DNA of 13,460 bases from an uncultured Bacilli bacterium. Its GTDB lineage: Bacteria > Bacillota_I > Bacilli_A > RF39 > UBA660. The notes below the pieces were generated by a model that saw only the letters and a list, made by a program, of their open reading frames with translations, searched no databases and was not told where the DNA came from. A program made the position numbers and the translations under genes. The stretch is taken from assembly GCA_947589375.1 (NCBI GenBank), contig CANQAO010000020.1, forward strand, positions 1 to 13,460, given 5' to 3'. Positions 1-8,235 of the stretch are shown piece after piece. The stretch's first letter is position 1. Every line of letters starts with the position of its first letter.

Positions 1-44
1 TTTTCTGTTTTTGAAAACTTTTTTATGCGAATTTTCCATTTTTA

Positions 45-75
45 AACAAAAAAAGATAGCTACTCATTAGCTATC
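45..75 (-). terminator. Intrinsic terminator of miaB
   Basis: Perfect 8-bp stem GATAGCTA (55-62) / TAGCTATC (68-75) with a 5-nt loop. Read on the minus strand it is followed by a run of seven T. The stem is built from the last codons and the TAG stop (60-62) of miaB. Confidence 0.85.
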
Positions 76-1478
76 TCACCATCCATGCTCCAAGTTTTGA
101 CATCAGTTATTTTTACTTTGACAATTTGACCAATTTGATCTTTAGGGGCTTTCACATTCACCAGTTTCATCGTATCAGTGTAACCCATAAGCATTGAACT
201 ATTTTTATCACTAATTCCTTCCAATAAAACGGGAACTACTTTATTTAAATATTTATCATTAGCTTCTTTAGCGTATTTATTAATTAAAGCATTTAACTCA
301 TAAAGCCTTTTTTCTTTTTCTTCTAATAAAGTCTCATCTTTCATTTTAGCTGCCGGCGTGCCCTCACGGGCTGAAAAGATAAAAGTAAAAGCCGAATCAA
401 ATTTACAAGTATTAACGACATCTAAAGTTTCTTCAAAATCTTTTCTTGTTTCACCAGGAAATCCCACAATAATATCCGTTGTAATCGCACAATTAGGAAT
501 ATTCTTTTTTATTTTATTAAAAAGGTCAATATATGTCTCTTTAGTATAACGTCTACCCATAAGTTTTAAAATACGATCTGAACCTGATTGAATAGGCAGA
601 TGAATATAAGGCATAATATTGGGATATTTAGCAATCACGTCAATCATTTTATCCGTAAAATCCCATGGATGAGAAGTAATAAATCTAACGCGAGCAATGC
701 CTGTTTCCGCCGTTTCCTTAAGTAAATCACTCATATCATATCCGGCATTTAAATCTTTACCATAAGCATTCACATTTTGACCTAATAACGTAACCTCTTT
801 ATAACCATCTTTAATAAGCTCTTTTACTTCATTAATGATATCCTCTTTAGCTCTACTACGCTGTTTACCTCTAGTATAAGGGACAATACAATAGGTACAA
901 AATTTATCACAGCCATACATAATATTAACCCAAGCTTTATATTTACTATCCCTTTTCACGGGCATGTTTTCCACAATATCGCCTTCGATACTATAAACCT
1001 CTAATTCTAACCTTTTATTTTTTAAACTTTCATATAAAACTTTAGGAAGTTCATGAATATTATGCGTTCCAAAAACAATATCCAACCATTTATATTTATC
1101 TTTGATTTCTAAAGCCACACTTTCCTCTTGAACCATGCAACCACACATACCGACAATAATATTCGGTTTCGAGGCTTTTAAATGTTTGATTCGGCCAATC
1201 ATGCCAAAGACTTTATTATGAGCATTTTCTCTAATCGCGCAGGTATTAAGTAAAATTAAATCGGCATTTTCCATGACATCAGTTTCTTTAAAAGCCATTT
1301 GTTCCAAAATAGCTTTAATGTTTTCAGTATCATGTTCATTCATTTGACAGCCATAAGTTTTAATAAAATATGTCTTATTTTGACCTAACTTTTGATACTT
1401 ACTATCAAGATGATAATTAGTTGTTTTAACGCTATTATTAGTTCTTTTTTTAGCTTCAAGTAAATTAGGCATTTGCAT
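60..1478 (-). CDS. miaB: tRNA-2-methylthio-N6-dimethylallyladenosine synthase MiaB
   Basis: Radical-SAM methylthiotransferase that adds the 2-methylthio group to i6A37 of tRNAs reading UNN codons. Numbered from the chosen start (472 aa): the N-terminal UPF0004 domain has the three auxiliary-cluster cysteines C44 (KTYGCQMNEHD), C80 (NTCAIRENA) and C114 (GCMVQ). The radical-SAM CxxxCxxC follows at C190/C194/C197 (YGCDKFCTYC, then IVPYTRGKQRSR), and a TRAM-like RNA-binding region lies at the C-terminus. The frame stays open to an ATG at 1532, but I reject that start. A good promoter (1504-1532) lies inside the extension, whereas the ATG at 1478 is preceded by AAGAAGTGAT at proper spacing. Monocistronic, with its own promoter and terminator. 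The NEHD and TRGKQ motifs favour MiaB over MtaB or RimO. Confidence 0.95.
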   Translation of the reverse strand: MQMPNLLEAKKRTNNSVKTTNYHLDSKYQKLGQNKTYFIKTYGCQMNEHDTENIKAILEQMAFKETDVMENADLILLNTCAIRENAHNKVFGMIGRIKHLKASKPNIIVGMCGCMVQEESVALEIKDKYKWLDIVFGTHNIHELPKVLYESLKNKRLELEVYSIEGDIVENMPVKRDSKYKAWVNIMYGCDKFCTYCIVPYTRGKQRSRAKEDIINEVKELIKDGYKEVTLLGQNVNAYGKDLNAGYDMSDLLKETAETGIARVRFITSHPWDFTDKMIDVIAKYPNIMPYIHLPIQSGSDRILKLMGRRYTKETYIDLFNKIKKNIPNCAITTDIIVGFPGETRKDFEETLDVVNTCKFDSAFTFIFSAREGTPAAKMKDETLLEEKEKRLYELNALINKYAKEANDKYLNKVVPVLLEGISDKNSSMLMGYTDTMKLVNVKAPKDQIGQIVKVKITDVKTWSMDGEIANE

Positions 1479-1503
1479 AATAATCACTTCTTTTCCAATG
1501 TAG

Positions 1504-1532
1504 ATAATACCATAATTATATTTTTTATTCAA
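1504..1532 (-). promoter_or_regulatory. Promoter of miaB
   Basis: On the minus strand, -35 TTGAAT (1527-1532), a 17-bp spacer and -10 TATTAT (1504-1509). The start site is expected near 1497, about 19 nt before the ATG at 1478. The -35 begins two bases after the T-run of the upstream gene's terminator. Confidence 0.75.
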
Positions 1533-1533
1533 G

Positions 1534-1562
1534 AAAAAAATTTATAGATTAATATCTATAAA
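1534..1562 (-). terminator. Intrinsic terminator of the cation efflux gene
   Basis: Perfect 9-bp stem TTTATAGAT (1541-1549) / ATCTATAAA (1554-1562) with a 4-nt loop. On the minus strand it is followed by seven T (1534-1540). It starts two bases after the TAA stop. Confidence 0.85.
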
Positions 1563-1563
1563 A

Positions 1564-2442
1564 TTAATGATGATGGTGAGGCTTTGATACTTTATGCATT
1601 TCACACCTACATTCAGCGCATTTTTCATCAGAATTTTCAAATTCAATCGTCGTATGACCGATACCATGTTCCCGAAGTTCCTCTTTAATCAGATGTTTTA
1701 GTTTAGCATTTTCTTTCGCAACCACATGCATAGTAGCACAATGATTAAAGCCGTCGATACTCCAAACATGAATATGATGGATATCTTCCACGCCATCAAT
1801 TGCGAGTAAATGTTTCTTAAGTTCCTCAATTTTAATATTTTTAGGGGTCTTTTCTAAAAACAAATCAATAATCGCTTTAAAATTTTTAAGGGCATTTACG
1901 AAAATAAATAGGGCCACTAAAATGGATAATATTGGATCAATAATCGAAATATCTGTAAAGCGCATAATAATTGCCCCTATTAAAACAATGACCCACCCTA
2001 AAACATCTTCAAGCATGTGTAGGTTCACTGCTTTTTGATTTAAAGAATCACCTTCTTTAGTAAAATAAGCCGCAATAAAATTAATTACCACTCCAAAAAC
2101 AGCAAAAACAATCATACCATTATAATTTACGAAGACTGGATTAAAAAGACGAATAACGGCATTATAAATTACTAAAATAGAGCCCGTTAATAAAATAACC
2201 GTGGTAATCACACTACCAATTACAGAATATCTAATATAGCCATAAGTATACTGATCATTGGGACCTTTTTTACTTTTCTTTTCTAAAAAGAAAGATACGC
2301 CAATACTTAAAGAATCACCAATATCGTGAATAGCATCCGAAATAATGGCGACACTATTTGTAAAAATACCACCGATAAATTCAAAAACTGAGAAAAATAG
2401 ATTTAATATAAAAGCTACCAAAATATTTTTTTCTGTTTTCAT
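1564..2442 (-). CDS. Cation diffusion facilitator (zinc-type efflux transporter)
   Basis: Proton-coupled export of divalent metal, most likely Zn2+, across the cytoplasmic membrane. The 292-aa protein has about six membrane segments (roughly 7-27, 31-53, 73-97, 108-127, 145-161, 168-186) and a cytoplasmic C-terminal domain, the usual CDF layout. The two intramembrane HxxxD zinc motifs are present: H39-D43 in segment 2 (DAIHDIGD) and H142-D146 in segment 5 (LHMLEDVLG). HxxxD in both positions is the CzcD/ZitB zinc type rather than the DxxxD iron/manganese type. The C-terminal domain has HHIHVW (222-227). The tail is rich in C and H (CAECRCEMH near 275-283, then four terminal His), probably a metal-binding or sensing tail. 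Start at 2442 has TAGGAAGTG upstream. Monocistronic. Confidence 0.92.
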   Translation of the reverse strand: MKTEKNILVAFILNLFFSVFEFIGGIFTNSVAIISDAIHDIGDSLSIGVSFFLEKKSKKGPNDQYTYGYIRYSVIGSVITTVILLTGSILVIYNAVIRLFNPVFVNYNGMIVFAVFGVVINFIAAYFTKEGDSLNQKAVNLHMLEDVLGWVIVLIGAIIMRFTDISIIDPILSILVALFIFVNALKNFKAIIDLFLEKTPKNIKIEELKKHLLAIDGVEDIHHIHVWSIDGFNHCATMHVVAKENAKLKHLIKEELREHGIGHTTIEFENSDEKCAECRCEMHKVSKPHHHH

Positions 2443-2479
2443 AAATCACACTTCCTAATATATATTCTCTTCTAATTAT

Positions 2480-2509
2480 ATTATAATGATTTTTTTCTTT
2501 TCTTGTCAA
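2480..2509 (-). promoter_or_regulatory. Promoter of the cation efflux gene
   Basis: On the minus strand, consensus -35 TTGACA (2504-2509), an 18-bp A-rich spacer and consensus -10 TATAAT (2480-2485). I see no clear operator palindrome between it and the ATG. Confidence 0.8.
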
Positions 2510-2520
2510 CTTTTATTAAG

Positions 2521-2549
2521 AAAAAAAGACTACTAATTGTAGTCACTTT
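2521..2549 (-). terminator. Intrinsic terminator of ftsA-ftsZ
   Basis: Stem GACTAC (2528-2533) / GTAGTC (2539-2544) with a 5-nt loop. On the minus strand it is followed by seven T (2521-2527). It lies 10 bases past the ftsZ stop. Confidence 0.85.
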
Positions 2550-2554
2550 TTATC

Positions 2555-3613
2555 CTAAATTCCTCTTCTTCTTAAGAAAGCTGGAATGACATTTTCACCT
2601 TCATCGTCATCGACATTAATTGGATCAGCTAAATCTTCATCTAAAGCATGAGCATATTCACCTTTGTTTTGATCAAAACCAGTGGCAATAACGGTGACGA
2701 TAATTTCGTCTGTAAAATTCTCGTTAATAACGGCTCCAAAGATAGTGTTGATGTCAGTATTAGCTGATTTTCTAATGGCTTCGACCGCTTCTTCAACTTC
2801 AAATAAAGTTAAATTAGGTCCACCAGTTACATTGATAATGGCATCAGTAGCTCCATCAATACTAGTTTCAAGTAATGGACTAAAGACCGCTTGATTAGCT
2901 GCTTCAACAGCTCTATCTTCACCCACACCAGCTCCGATACCAATTAAAGCTTCACCCCGTTTTTCCATAACTGTTTTAACATCCGCAAAGTCTAGGTTGA
3001 TTAAACCAGCTACAGCAATTAAATCAGAAATTGATTGTACACCTCTTCTTAACACGTTGTCGACTTCTTTAAATGAATCTAAAAGTGGCGTTGATTTGTC
3101 GATTATTTCTCTTAAACGATCATTTGGAACTACAATTAAAGTATCGACATGTTCTTTTAATTCTTTAATTCCTTCTAAAGCTTGTTCCATACGTTTTTTA
3201 CCTTCAAATGAGAATGGTTTTGTAACAATACCAACCGTAAGCGCACCTAAACTTTGAGCGATATCCGCGATTACTGGAGCAGCACCAGTTCCCGTGCCAC
3301 CACCCATACCACAAGTAATGAACACCATGTCGGCATCTTTTAAAGCCGCTTCGATTTCATCTTTTGATTCTAGGGCAGCTTCCCTACCAATTTTAGGGTC
3401 AGCACCAGCACCTAGGCCATTAGTAAGTTCTTCACCAATTTGAATCTTATTTTCAGCTAGTGAAGCATTTAAAACTTGTGAGTCCGTATTAGCCACGATA
3501 AATTCGACAGCTTGTACCCCTGATTCAATCATACGGTTAACAGCGTTGTTGCCGCCACCACCAATTCCTATTACTTTAATTTTTGCTAATTGATCCATTT
3601 CTAATCCAAACAT
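2555..3613 (-). CDS. ftsZ: Cell division protein FtsZ
   Basis: Tubulin-like GTPase that polymerises into the Z ring at mid-cell and recruits the divisome. The 352-aa protein has the glycine-rich IGIGGGGNNAVNRM at 15-28, the tubulin signature GMGGGTGTG at 102-110 and the T7 catalytic loop NLDFAD at 206-211. After a short acidic linker (about 25 residues, rich in D and E) it ends in the conserved peptide VIPAFLRRRGI, which binds FtsA and other partners. All core elements are intact. The start at 3613 is set by AGGAGG 8 nt upstream, a site that directly follows the ftsA stop. It is the second gene of an ftsA-ftsZ operon with a 15-bp gap, so the two are co-transcribed. Confidence 0.98.
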   Translation of the reverse strand: MFGLEMDQLAKIKVIGIGGGGNNAVNRMIESGVQAVEFIVANTDSQVLNASLAENKIQIGEELTNGLGAGADPKIGREAALESKDEIEAALKDADMVFITCGMGGGTGTGAAPVIADIAQSLGALTVGIVTKPFSFEGKKRMEQALEGIKELKEHVDTLIVVPNDRLREIIDKSTPLLDSFKEVDNVLRRGVQSISDLIAVAGLINLDFADVKTVMEKRGEALIGIGAGVGEDRAVEAANQAVFSPLLETSIDGATDAIINVTGGPNLTLFEVEEAVEAIRKSANTDINTIFGAVINENFTDEIIVTVIATGFDQNKGEYAHALDEDLADPINVDDDEGENVIPAFLRRRGI

Positions 3614-3628
3614 TGTTTTTTCCTCCTA

Positions 3629-4870
3629 TTACTCGCCAAAAAAGTATCCAAATACTTTACCAAGCATCGTATCGCTTGAAGCGTTAATGAAATGTTTACT
3701 GGTTGAAGATAGGATATCCATATCTTCTTTACTAACCATTGTATAATCTTTTCCTTTTAATTTTAAAGTGCTGATAAAATAAATAATGTTGCCTAAAGCG
3801 GTACTATATTTATGATTTCTAACACCAATTAATTTAATCTTACCTATTTTAGCTTTGTTATCGAAAACTTCAGCTAAAGTATATTCTAGACCAAGGGCAT
3901 TACTTACTCCACCAGTTACTATTATATACTTTATTTCTCTATTTGTTAAGAGGTTTAACTCATTTTTTGCTAAAGTTAGAATTTCTTCTAACCTCGACAT
4001 CACCACTTCGGAAACTTCAAATTGATTAATTTTAATCTTTTTGCCTTCTCGATTAATCGTTTCATAAGTGTCATTAACATTCGCACTTTTACGATGGGCA
4101 AAAGCAAATTTTTCTTTTATTTTTAATGCTTCCGCACTATCTAATTTATACATAAACGCAATGTCCCCATCGATATCTTTACCACCCATATTGATGATTT
4201 TGGTATCAGTCGGAATGCCTTTATTATAAAGATTAATCGTCGTAGTTTCACTACCAATATTAATAATAGCACCATAATCATTATCGATTTCTTTACTGCG
4301 GAAGGTATTAACGTCGCCAATACTACCTAAAGAAATATCTACTAGTTCAATTCCTAAGCTTTCTAAAAGACTAACAACTGAGTATACGTTTTTTTTAGGA
4401 ACCATACTCATCATCGCTCGCGCCGTTAACGTCTCGCCAGGGAAACCTTTCGGATCTTGCATCACGGTGCGATTATTAATCTTAAAATCAATCGGTACTA
4501 AAGCGACAAATTCTTTATCTGGAGTAAGATTCTTCGTTACCCCATCCATATAAGCTTTGTTCATATCTTTAGCGCTTATGGTTTCCTCTTCTACCTTCGC
4601 ATGTCCTGTAATAATTTTATATTCCGCTAAATAGCTAGGCACCGAAGCAATTACCTTTTTTATTTCAATTCCCAGCATCTCTCCAGCTTCTTTAAACACC
4701 TTGGCAATTGATTTTCTAGCTAATTCTGGATCGGTAATTAATCCTTTTTTAATACCCTGAGCTGGAGTTTCGGCGGCGGCCAGTAAATTTAAATGGTTAC
4801 GATATAACTCACAGACCACTAATTTAATCGTATCACTGCCAATATCAATACTCGAGTATACGTGCTCCAT
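3629..4870 (-). CDS. ftsA: Cell division protein FtsA
   Basis: Actin-like ATPase that tethers FtsZ filaments to the membrane and links them to the late divisome. In the 413 residues the phosphate-1 loop is SIDIGSDTIKLVV (about 7-19), the phosphate-2 loop is AIINIGSETTTINLY (about 201-215) and the adenosine motif is IIVTGGVSNALG (about 317-328). The SHS2-type 1C insert lies between, near 85-165. The final residues MLGKVFGYFFGE form the amphipathic membrane-targeting helix. The start at 4870 has AGGAG 8 nt upstream. It is the first gene of the ftsA-ftsZ pair. No murG, ftsQ/divIB or mraZ is adjacent, so the pair is detached from the usual dcw cluster. Confidence 0.96.
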   Translation of the reverse strand: MEHVYSSIDIGSDTIKLVVCELYRNHLNLLAAAETPAQGIKKGLITDPELARKSIAKVFKEAGEMLGIEIKKVIASVPSYLAEYKIITGHAKVEEETISAKDMNKAYMDGVTKNLTPDKEFVALVPIDFKINNRTVMQDPKGFPGETLTARAMMSMVPKKNVYSVVSLLESLGIELVDISLGSIGDVNTFRSKEIDNDYGAIINIGSETTTINLYNKGIPTDTKIINMGGKDIDGDIAFMYKLDSAEALKIKEKFAFAHRKSANVNDTYETINREGKKIKINQFEVSEVVMSRLEEILTLAKNELNLLTNREIKYIIVTGGVSNALGLEYTLAEVFDNKAKIGKIKLIGVRNHKYSTALGNIIYFISTLKLKGKDYTMVSKEDMDILSSTSKHFINASSDTMLGKVFGYFFGE

Positions 4871-4897
4871 ATCATCAACTCCTAAGGTATCATAATA

Positions 4898-4925
4898 ATT
4901 ATACTATATTTTTTTAAAAAAGCAA
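4898..4925 (-). promoter_or_regulatory. Promoter of ftsA-ftsZ
   Basis: On the minus strand, -10 TATAAT (4898-4903) with a weak -35 TTGCTT (4920-4925) at 16 bp. It sits between the terminator of the upstream peptidase operon and the ftsA start. Confidence 0.6.
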
Positions 4926-4959
4926 AGAAAATGCTTCAAAAAACTAGAAATTTTAGTAA

Positions 4960-4992
4960 GTCAAAAGAAAAAACCACTTATTCTGGTTTTTT
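4960..4992 (-). terminator. Intrinsic terminator of the yqeG-deoD-M16 operon
   Basis: 9-bp stem AAAAAACCA (4968-4976) / TGGTTTTTT (4984-4992) with a 7-nt loop. On the minus strand the T-rich 3' arm runs on into CTTTTG. The 5' arm is made of the last codons of the peptidase gene, and its TAA lies in the loop and stem. Confidence 0.8.
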
Positions 4993-6249
4993 CGTGATAA
5001 TGGTTCTGGTATCATGGGTAAAATCTAAATTATCAATTAACTTTTTGCCTTCCTTATAGTTTAAAGATTTAACTAAATCATAAATATCATAAAGCACTTT
5101 CCCATATTTTTGAACATGATAATCAATAATACCATTAATACTATCGACATTTTCGGAAAGTAAAATCGTATTTTTTAAATTATTTTTGTTAGTTAAATTA
5201 AAATCTTCTTCTGTAAAGTTTTTATCATTTAAATTTGTATATATTTGGTCAAAAATATCTTTCACTTCCATAACTTTAGTATCAAAATCGATAAAAATAT
5301 AATCATCATTTATATCTACATAATGACTAACAGCAGTTAAAATATTTTTGTTTTCAAAACATTTTTTATTAAATTTCGAAATGGAACCAAATTTAATAAT
5401 TAAGTATATCTTTAAGTACTCTCTAATTTTAAAAAGTGGCATATCGATGTCTTTAATCGAAACTTTAAAGCCATGTTCTAAAATATTATTCGTAACATCA
5501 CGATAAACTATCTCTTTATCTTTATAAACGTTAGCTGGTTCCTCATATTTTTTTATTTGAATAGGTTTTTGTTTTTGATAATCTATTTTTGCATAATAGT
5601 TTTTGATAAATTCCATCGTTTCCTTGGGCACATTCCCACTAATGGTTAAGATCATATTAGATGGGTGATAGAAAGTATGATAACAATCATAAAGAATTTC
5701 AGGCGTAATTTTTTTTATACTTTCGGAATAACCACCGACAGGATATCTATAAGGTGTTTTCGCAAAAGTATTATAAATGGTCGTATAATAAGCCATTTCT
5801 TCAGGATTATCAAAACCCGCTTTAATTTCTTGATCAATGATGCCCATCTCAGCGGCGACATTTTTTTCAGTATAATAAGGTTTAGTAACTAAATCTAATA
5901 ATGTTTTTAAATTATCTAAAAACTTGGTTGGTGATGAAAAATAATAACTGGTTACATGGGCATTAGTATATGCATTACTCATAGCTCCATTTTGTTGAAA
6001 CAAATTCATGATGTCTTCGCTATCTTCTTTAGCAAACATTTTATGTTCTAAAAAATGCGCTGTTCCAGCAGGAATTTTCATATATTCATCTTTATTTTGC
6101 GGTTTAAATTCTAATATTTTAGAACCATATAACGTCGTTATTTTAGCCATGGCTTCATGTCTATCCATTGGACAGATGAAAACCCGAAGACCATTATCTA
6201 AAACTTCTTCTTCGACGTCGATATCTAAATGTTTAAAGGTCTTCTTCAT
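4978..6249 (-). CDS. ymfH: M16 family zinc metallopeptidase, active subunit (YmfH-like)
   Basis: Pitrilysin-type peptidase subunit. Counted from the chosen start (423 aa), the inverted zinc motif HFLEH is at 65-69 (ligands H65 and H69, catalytic E68). The third ligand is E141 in the EMGIIDQE segment (134-141), about 72 residues on, as expected for M16. Following NAYTNAHVTSYYF and the GNV region fit the M16 two-domain fold. An ATG at 6258 is in frame, but AAGGGG directly abuts it. The same AAGGGG is 9 nt from the ATG at 6249, so 6249 is preferred. The gene overlaps the end of the preceding M16 gene by 17 bp, which implies translational coupling and equal amounts. The pair resembles B. subtilis ymfF-ymfH. 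The substrate is unknown. Confidence 0.88.
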   Translation of the reverse strand: MKKTFKHLDIDVEEEVLDNGLRVFICPMDRHEAMAKITTLYGSKILEFKPQNKDEYMKIPAGTAHFLEHKMFAKEDSEDIMNLFQQNGAMSNAYTNAHVTSYYFSSPTKFLDNLKTLLDLVTKPYYTEKNVAAEMGIIDQEIKAGFDNPEEMAYYTTIYNTFAKTPYRYPVGGYSESIKKITPEILYDCYHTFYHPSNMILTISGNVPKETMEFIKNYYAKIDYQKQKPIQIKKYEEPANVYKDKEIVYRDVTNNILEHGFKVSIKDIDMPLFKIREYLKIYLIIKFGSISKFNKKCFENKNILTAVSHYVDINDDYIFIDFDTKVMEVKDIFDQIYTNLNDKNFTEEDFNLTNKNNLKNTILLSENVDSINGIIDYHVQKYGKVLYDIYDLVKSLNYKEGKKLIDNLDFTHDTRTIITKKPE

Positions 6250-7498
6250 TATCAGCATCCCCTTCTAGTAAATAAATGGTATCGATGTTTACTTTATCAG
6301 CCATATTTTTAACATCATCGATAGTTACTTTCGCCATATTTTTTCGTCTTTCATCAATACTATCAGTATCAGATAGGACTTGCATAATAACATTATTTAT
6401 AATCGCCATTTGATTATCTTCAATTTCAGTTAAAGCATTATTATATATTTCTTTTACTCTATCAATTTCTCTATCACTAATGTTAGTATGCATATTAGCT
6501 ATTTCTTGTTTGATTAGTTTAATTGTTTTATCGGTAGCTGCCGCATCAATACCCGAATAAATAAAAGCGGCATCAAACGATAATCTTCTAACTGCATAAA
6601 TGTAGTAACACAAGGAATTAGCTAATCTAATGGTTTTATTTAATTTTGAGTTCCAACCACTACCTAAAATGTTGTTATAGACTAAAGATACATATTTACG
6701 TTCAAAATCAGTAAGACCAACATAACGCAAACCTATGGCTAATTTACTCTGCTCAGTATGCGCTTTTTCTGTAAGCATCCTTTCTTTACGTTTAACTCCT
6801 TTTAAAGGACGTAATTTATAATTTGGCTTAAAATTACCCTTGATATTATTATCTAATACTTCTTTAATCGCATTTTCGTCAAAATCACCAGCCACAAAAA
6901 CACTTAAACTATCTTTTTCAAAAAGTGATAAATAATAGTTATATAAATCTTTAGCCGTTAATTTAGAAGCATATTTGATGCATGCTTGAACAGTCATTTC
7001 ACCAAAAGAATAAAGATGCATCTCTTCCCAAATACGTTCCTCCGTAAAGCGGTCGGGATCATCTTTAATTCGGCGCATGGTTTCGATATATTCATGTTTA
7101 CATATTTCAAATATTTCGTTATCAAAAGCTCCCTTTTTAACATAAGGATCCCATAGATGTGAAAGCGCATATTCAAGACTTTTTTTATTCATACCTTTTT
7201 CGGTATATTTTTCATTGACAAAAGTCGTTTCTAAATAAAATGTGCGATCTAAACCTGATTTTACAAAGCCAATACTAACTGATGGATCATATAAAGCCAT
7301 CCCAGCTCTGCATAATTCATCTAAATTGTGATACTGATTAGTCGCATACAAAAGAACTTTTCTTAAAATAGCACAGTAGACTTCATCTTCTTTGGTCACT
7401 TCTCTAGTTAAATAAAGTGAGGCACTAATAGTTTTAAATTTTTTAGTTTTAATAAAATATAAGTCATAGTTTTTCATTTTTGCTTTCTTGTAGTTCAT
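6233..7498 (-). CDS. ymfF: M16 family peptidase-like protein, non-catalytic subunit (YmfF-like)
   Basis: Protein of 421 aa with M16-like organisation (for example LSVFVAGDFDENAIKEVL, the usual M16 interdomain strand). The N-terminal region where HxxEH should be has no such motif, so it lacks the zinc site. M16 heterodimers commonly pair one catalytic and one inactive subunit (for example the mitochondrial processing peptidase), and here the active partner follows immediately with a coding overlap. Start at 7498 has AGAGGTGG just upstream. Another ATG at codon 8 has no clear ribosome site. It lies 33 bp after deoD, with no terminator in between. The role as structural or substrate-holding partner is inferred from the missing motif and the neighbour. 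Confidence 0.8.
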   Translation of the reverse strand: MNYKKAKMKNYDLYFIKTKKFKTISASLYLTREVTKEDEVYCAILRKVLLYATNQYHNLDELCRAGMALYDPSVSIGFVKSGLDRTFYLETTFVNEKYTEKGMNKKSLEYALSHLWDPYVKKGAFDNEIFEICKHEYIETMRRIKDDPDRFTEERIWEEMHLYSFGEMTVQACIKYASKLTAKDLYNYYLSLFEKDSLSVFVAGDFDENAIKEVLDNNIKGNFKPNYKLRPLKGVKRKERMLTEKAHTEQSKLAIGLRYVGLTDFERKYVSLVYNNILGSGWNSKLNKTIRLANSLCYYIYAVRRLSFDAAFIYSGIDAAATDKTIKLIKQEIANMHTNISDREIDRVKEIYNNALTEIEDNQMAIINNVIMQVLSDTDSIDERRKNMAKVTIDDVKNMADKVNIDTIYLLEGDADNEEDL

Positions 7499-7531
7499 AA
7501 TCCACCTCTTTTTTATTATGTCATATACTTA

Positions 7532-8233
7532 TTATTTTATAGCTTCTAAAGCCAGTTTAATCATTTTGTCAAAAGATTTTTCCCGCTCTAAAGCTGGTAA
7601 TTCTTCTTTAGTGCGCAAATGATCAGAAACCGTGGCTAGACAAGCCGCTTTTTTACCACAAACATTTGCTATGTGAAAAAGGGCAAAAGCTTCCATTTCG
7701 GTACCTAAACAGTCTAGTTTTTTATTATAATAATCGATATTATCATTTTCATGATAAAAAACATCAGTTGAATAAATACGGCCTTGATTAATAATTATAT
7801 TAAGCTCTTTAGCTTTACCCATTATTTTATTACTAATATCCATATCCGCTTTCATAATATAGTTCTTAGTACCATTTTGAACATAGGCAAAACTACTATC
7901 CGAATAAGCCTCTAATGCTAAAACAATATCAAAAATCTTTAAAGATTCATCATAAGCCCCAATACTGCCAATTCTAATAATGGTATCGACATCATAAAAT
8001 TTAAATAATTCATAAGCATATATGCCAATACTAGGCATGCCCATACCTGAGGCCATCACCGTTACTCTTTTACCTTTATAATTTCCTGTATAGGCAAACA
8101 TCCCACGTACTTTATTTACTAATTTAGCTTCTTCTAAATAATTTTCGGCGATATATTTGGCTCTTAAAGGGTCCCCTGGCATTAAAACTATTTTCGCAAT
8201 ATCTTCTTTTTTAGCTTCGTTATGTGCGGTCAT
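7532..8233 (-). CDS. deoD: Purine nucleoside phosphorylase, DeoD type
   Basis: Cytoplasmic hexameric-type phosphorylase that splits purine (deoxy)ribonucleosides with phosphate into base and pentose-1-phosphate, used in purine salvage. The 233-aa length is typical. Residues known in the E. coli enzyme fall at the same numbers here: H4, the phosphate-binding G20 and R24 (PGDPLRAK), R87 and S90 (IRIGS), E179-M180-E181 (GTEMEAFAL), S203 and catalytic D204 (TVSDHL), and R217. The ASGMGMPSIGIYAYELF signature is at 61-77. The start at 8233 is preceded by AAGGAG, which lies inside the last codons of yqeG. Only 2 bp separate that gene's stop from this ATG. Confidence 0.96.
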   Translation of the reverse strand: MTAHNEAKKEDIAKIVLMPGDPLRAKYIAENYLEEAKLVNKVRGMFAYTGNYKGKRVTVMASGMGMPSIGIYAYELFKFYDVDTIIRIGSIGAYDESLKIFDIVLALEAYSDSSFAYVQNGTKNYIMKADMDISNKIMGKAKELNIIINQGRIYSTDVFYHENDNIDYYNKKLDCLGTEMEAFALFHIANVCGKKAACLATVSDHLRTKEELPALEREKSFDKMIKLALEAIK

Positions 8234-8235
8234 AA

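Noticed and set aside
2682..3257. Two plus-strand ORFs of 70 and 86 codons
   Set aside because: Shadows of ftsZ with no ribosome site or recognisable domain.
4940..4962. Weak dyad around CTAGAAATTTTAG upstream of ftsA
   Set aside because: Only a few outer pairs in an A/T-rich stretch, and no T-run in a useful direction.
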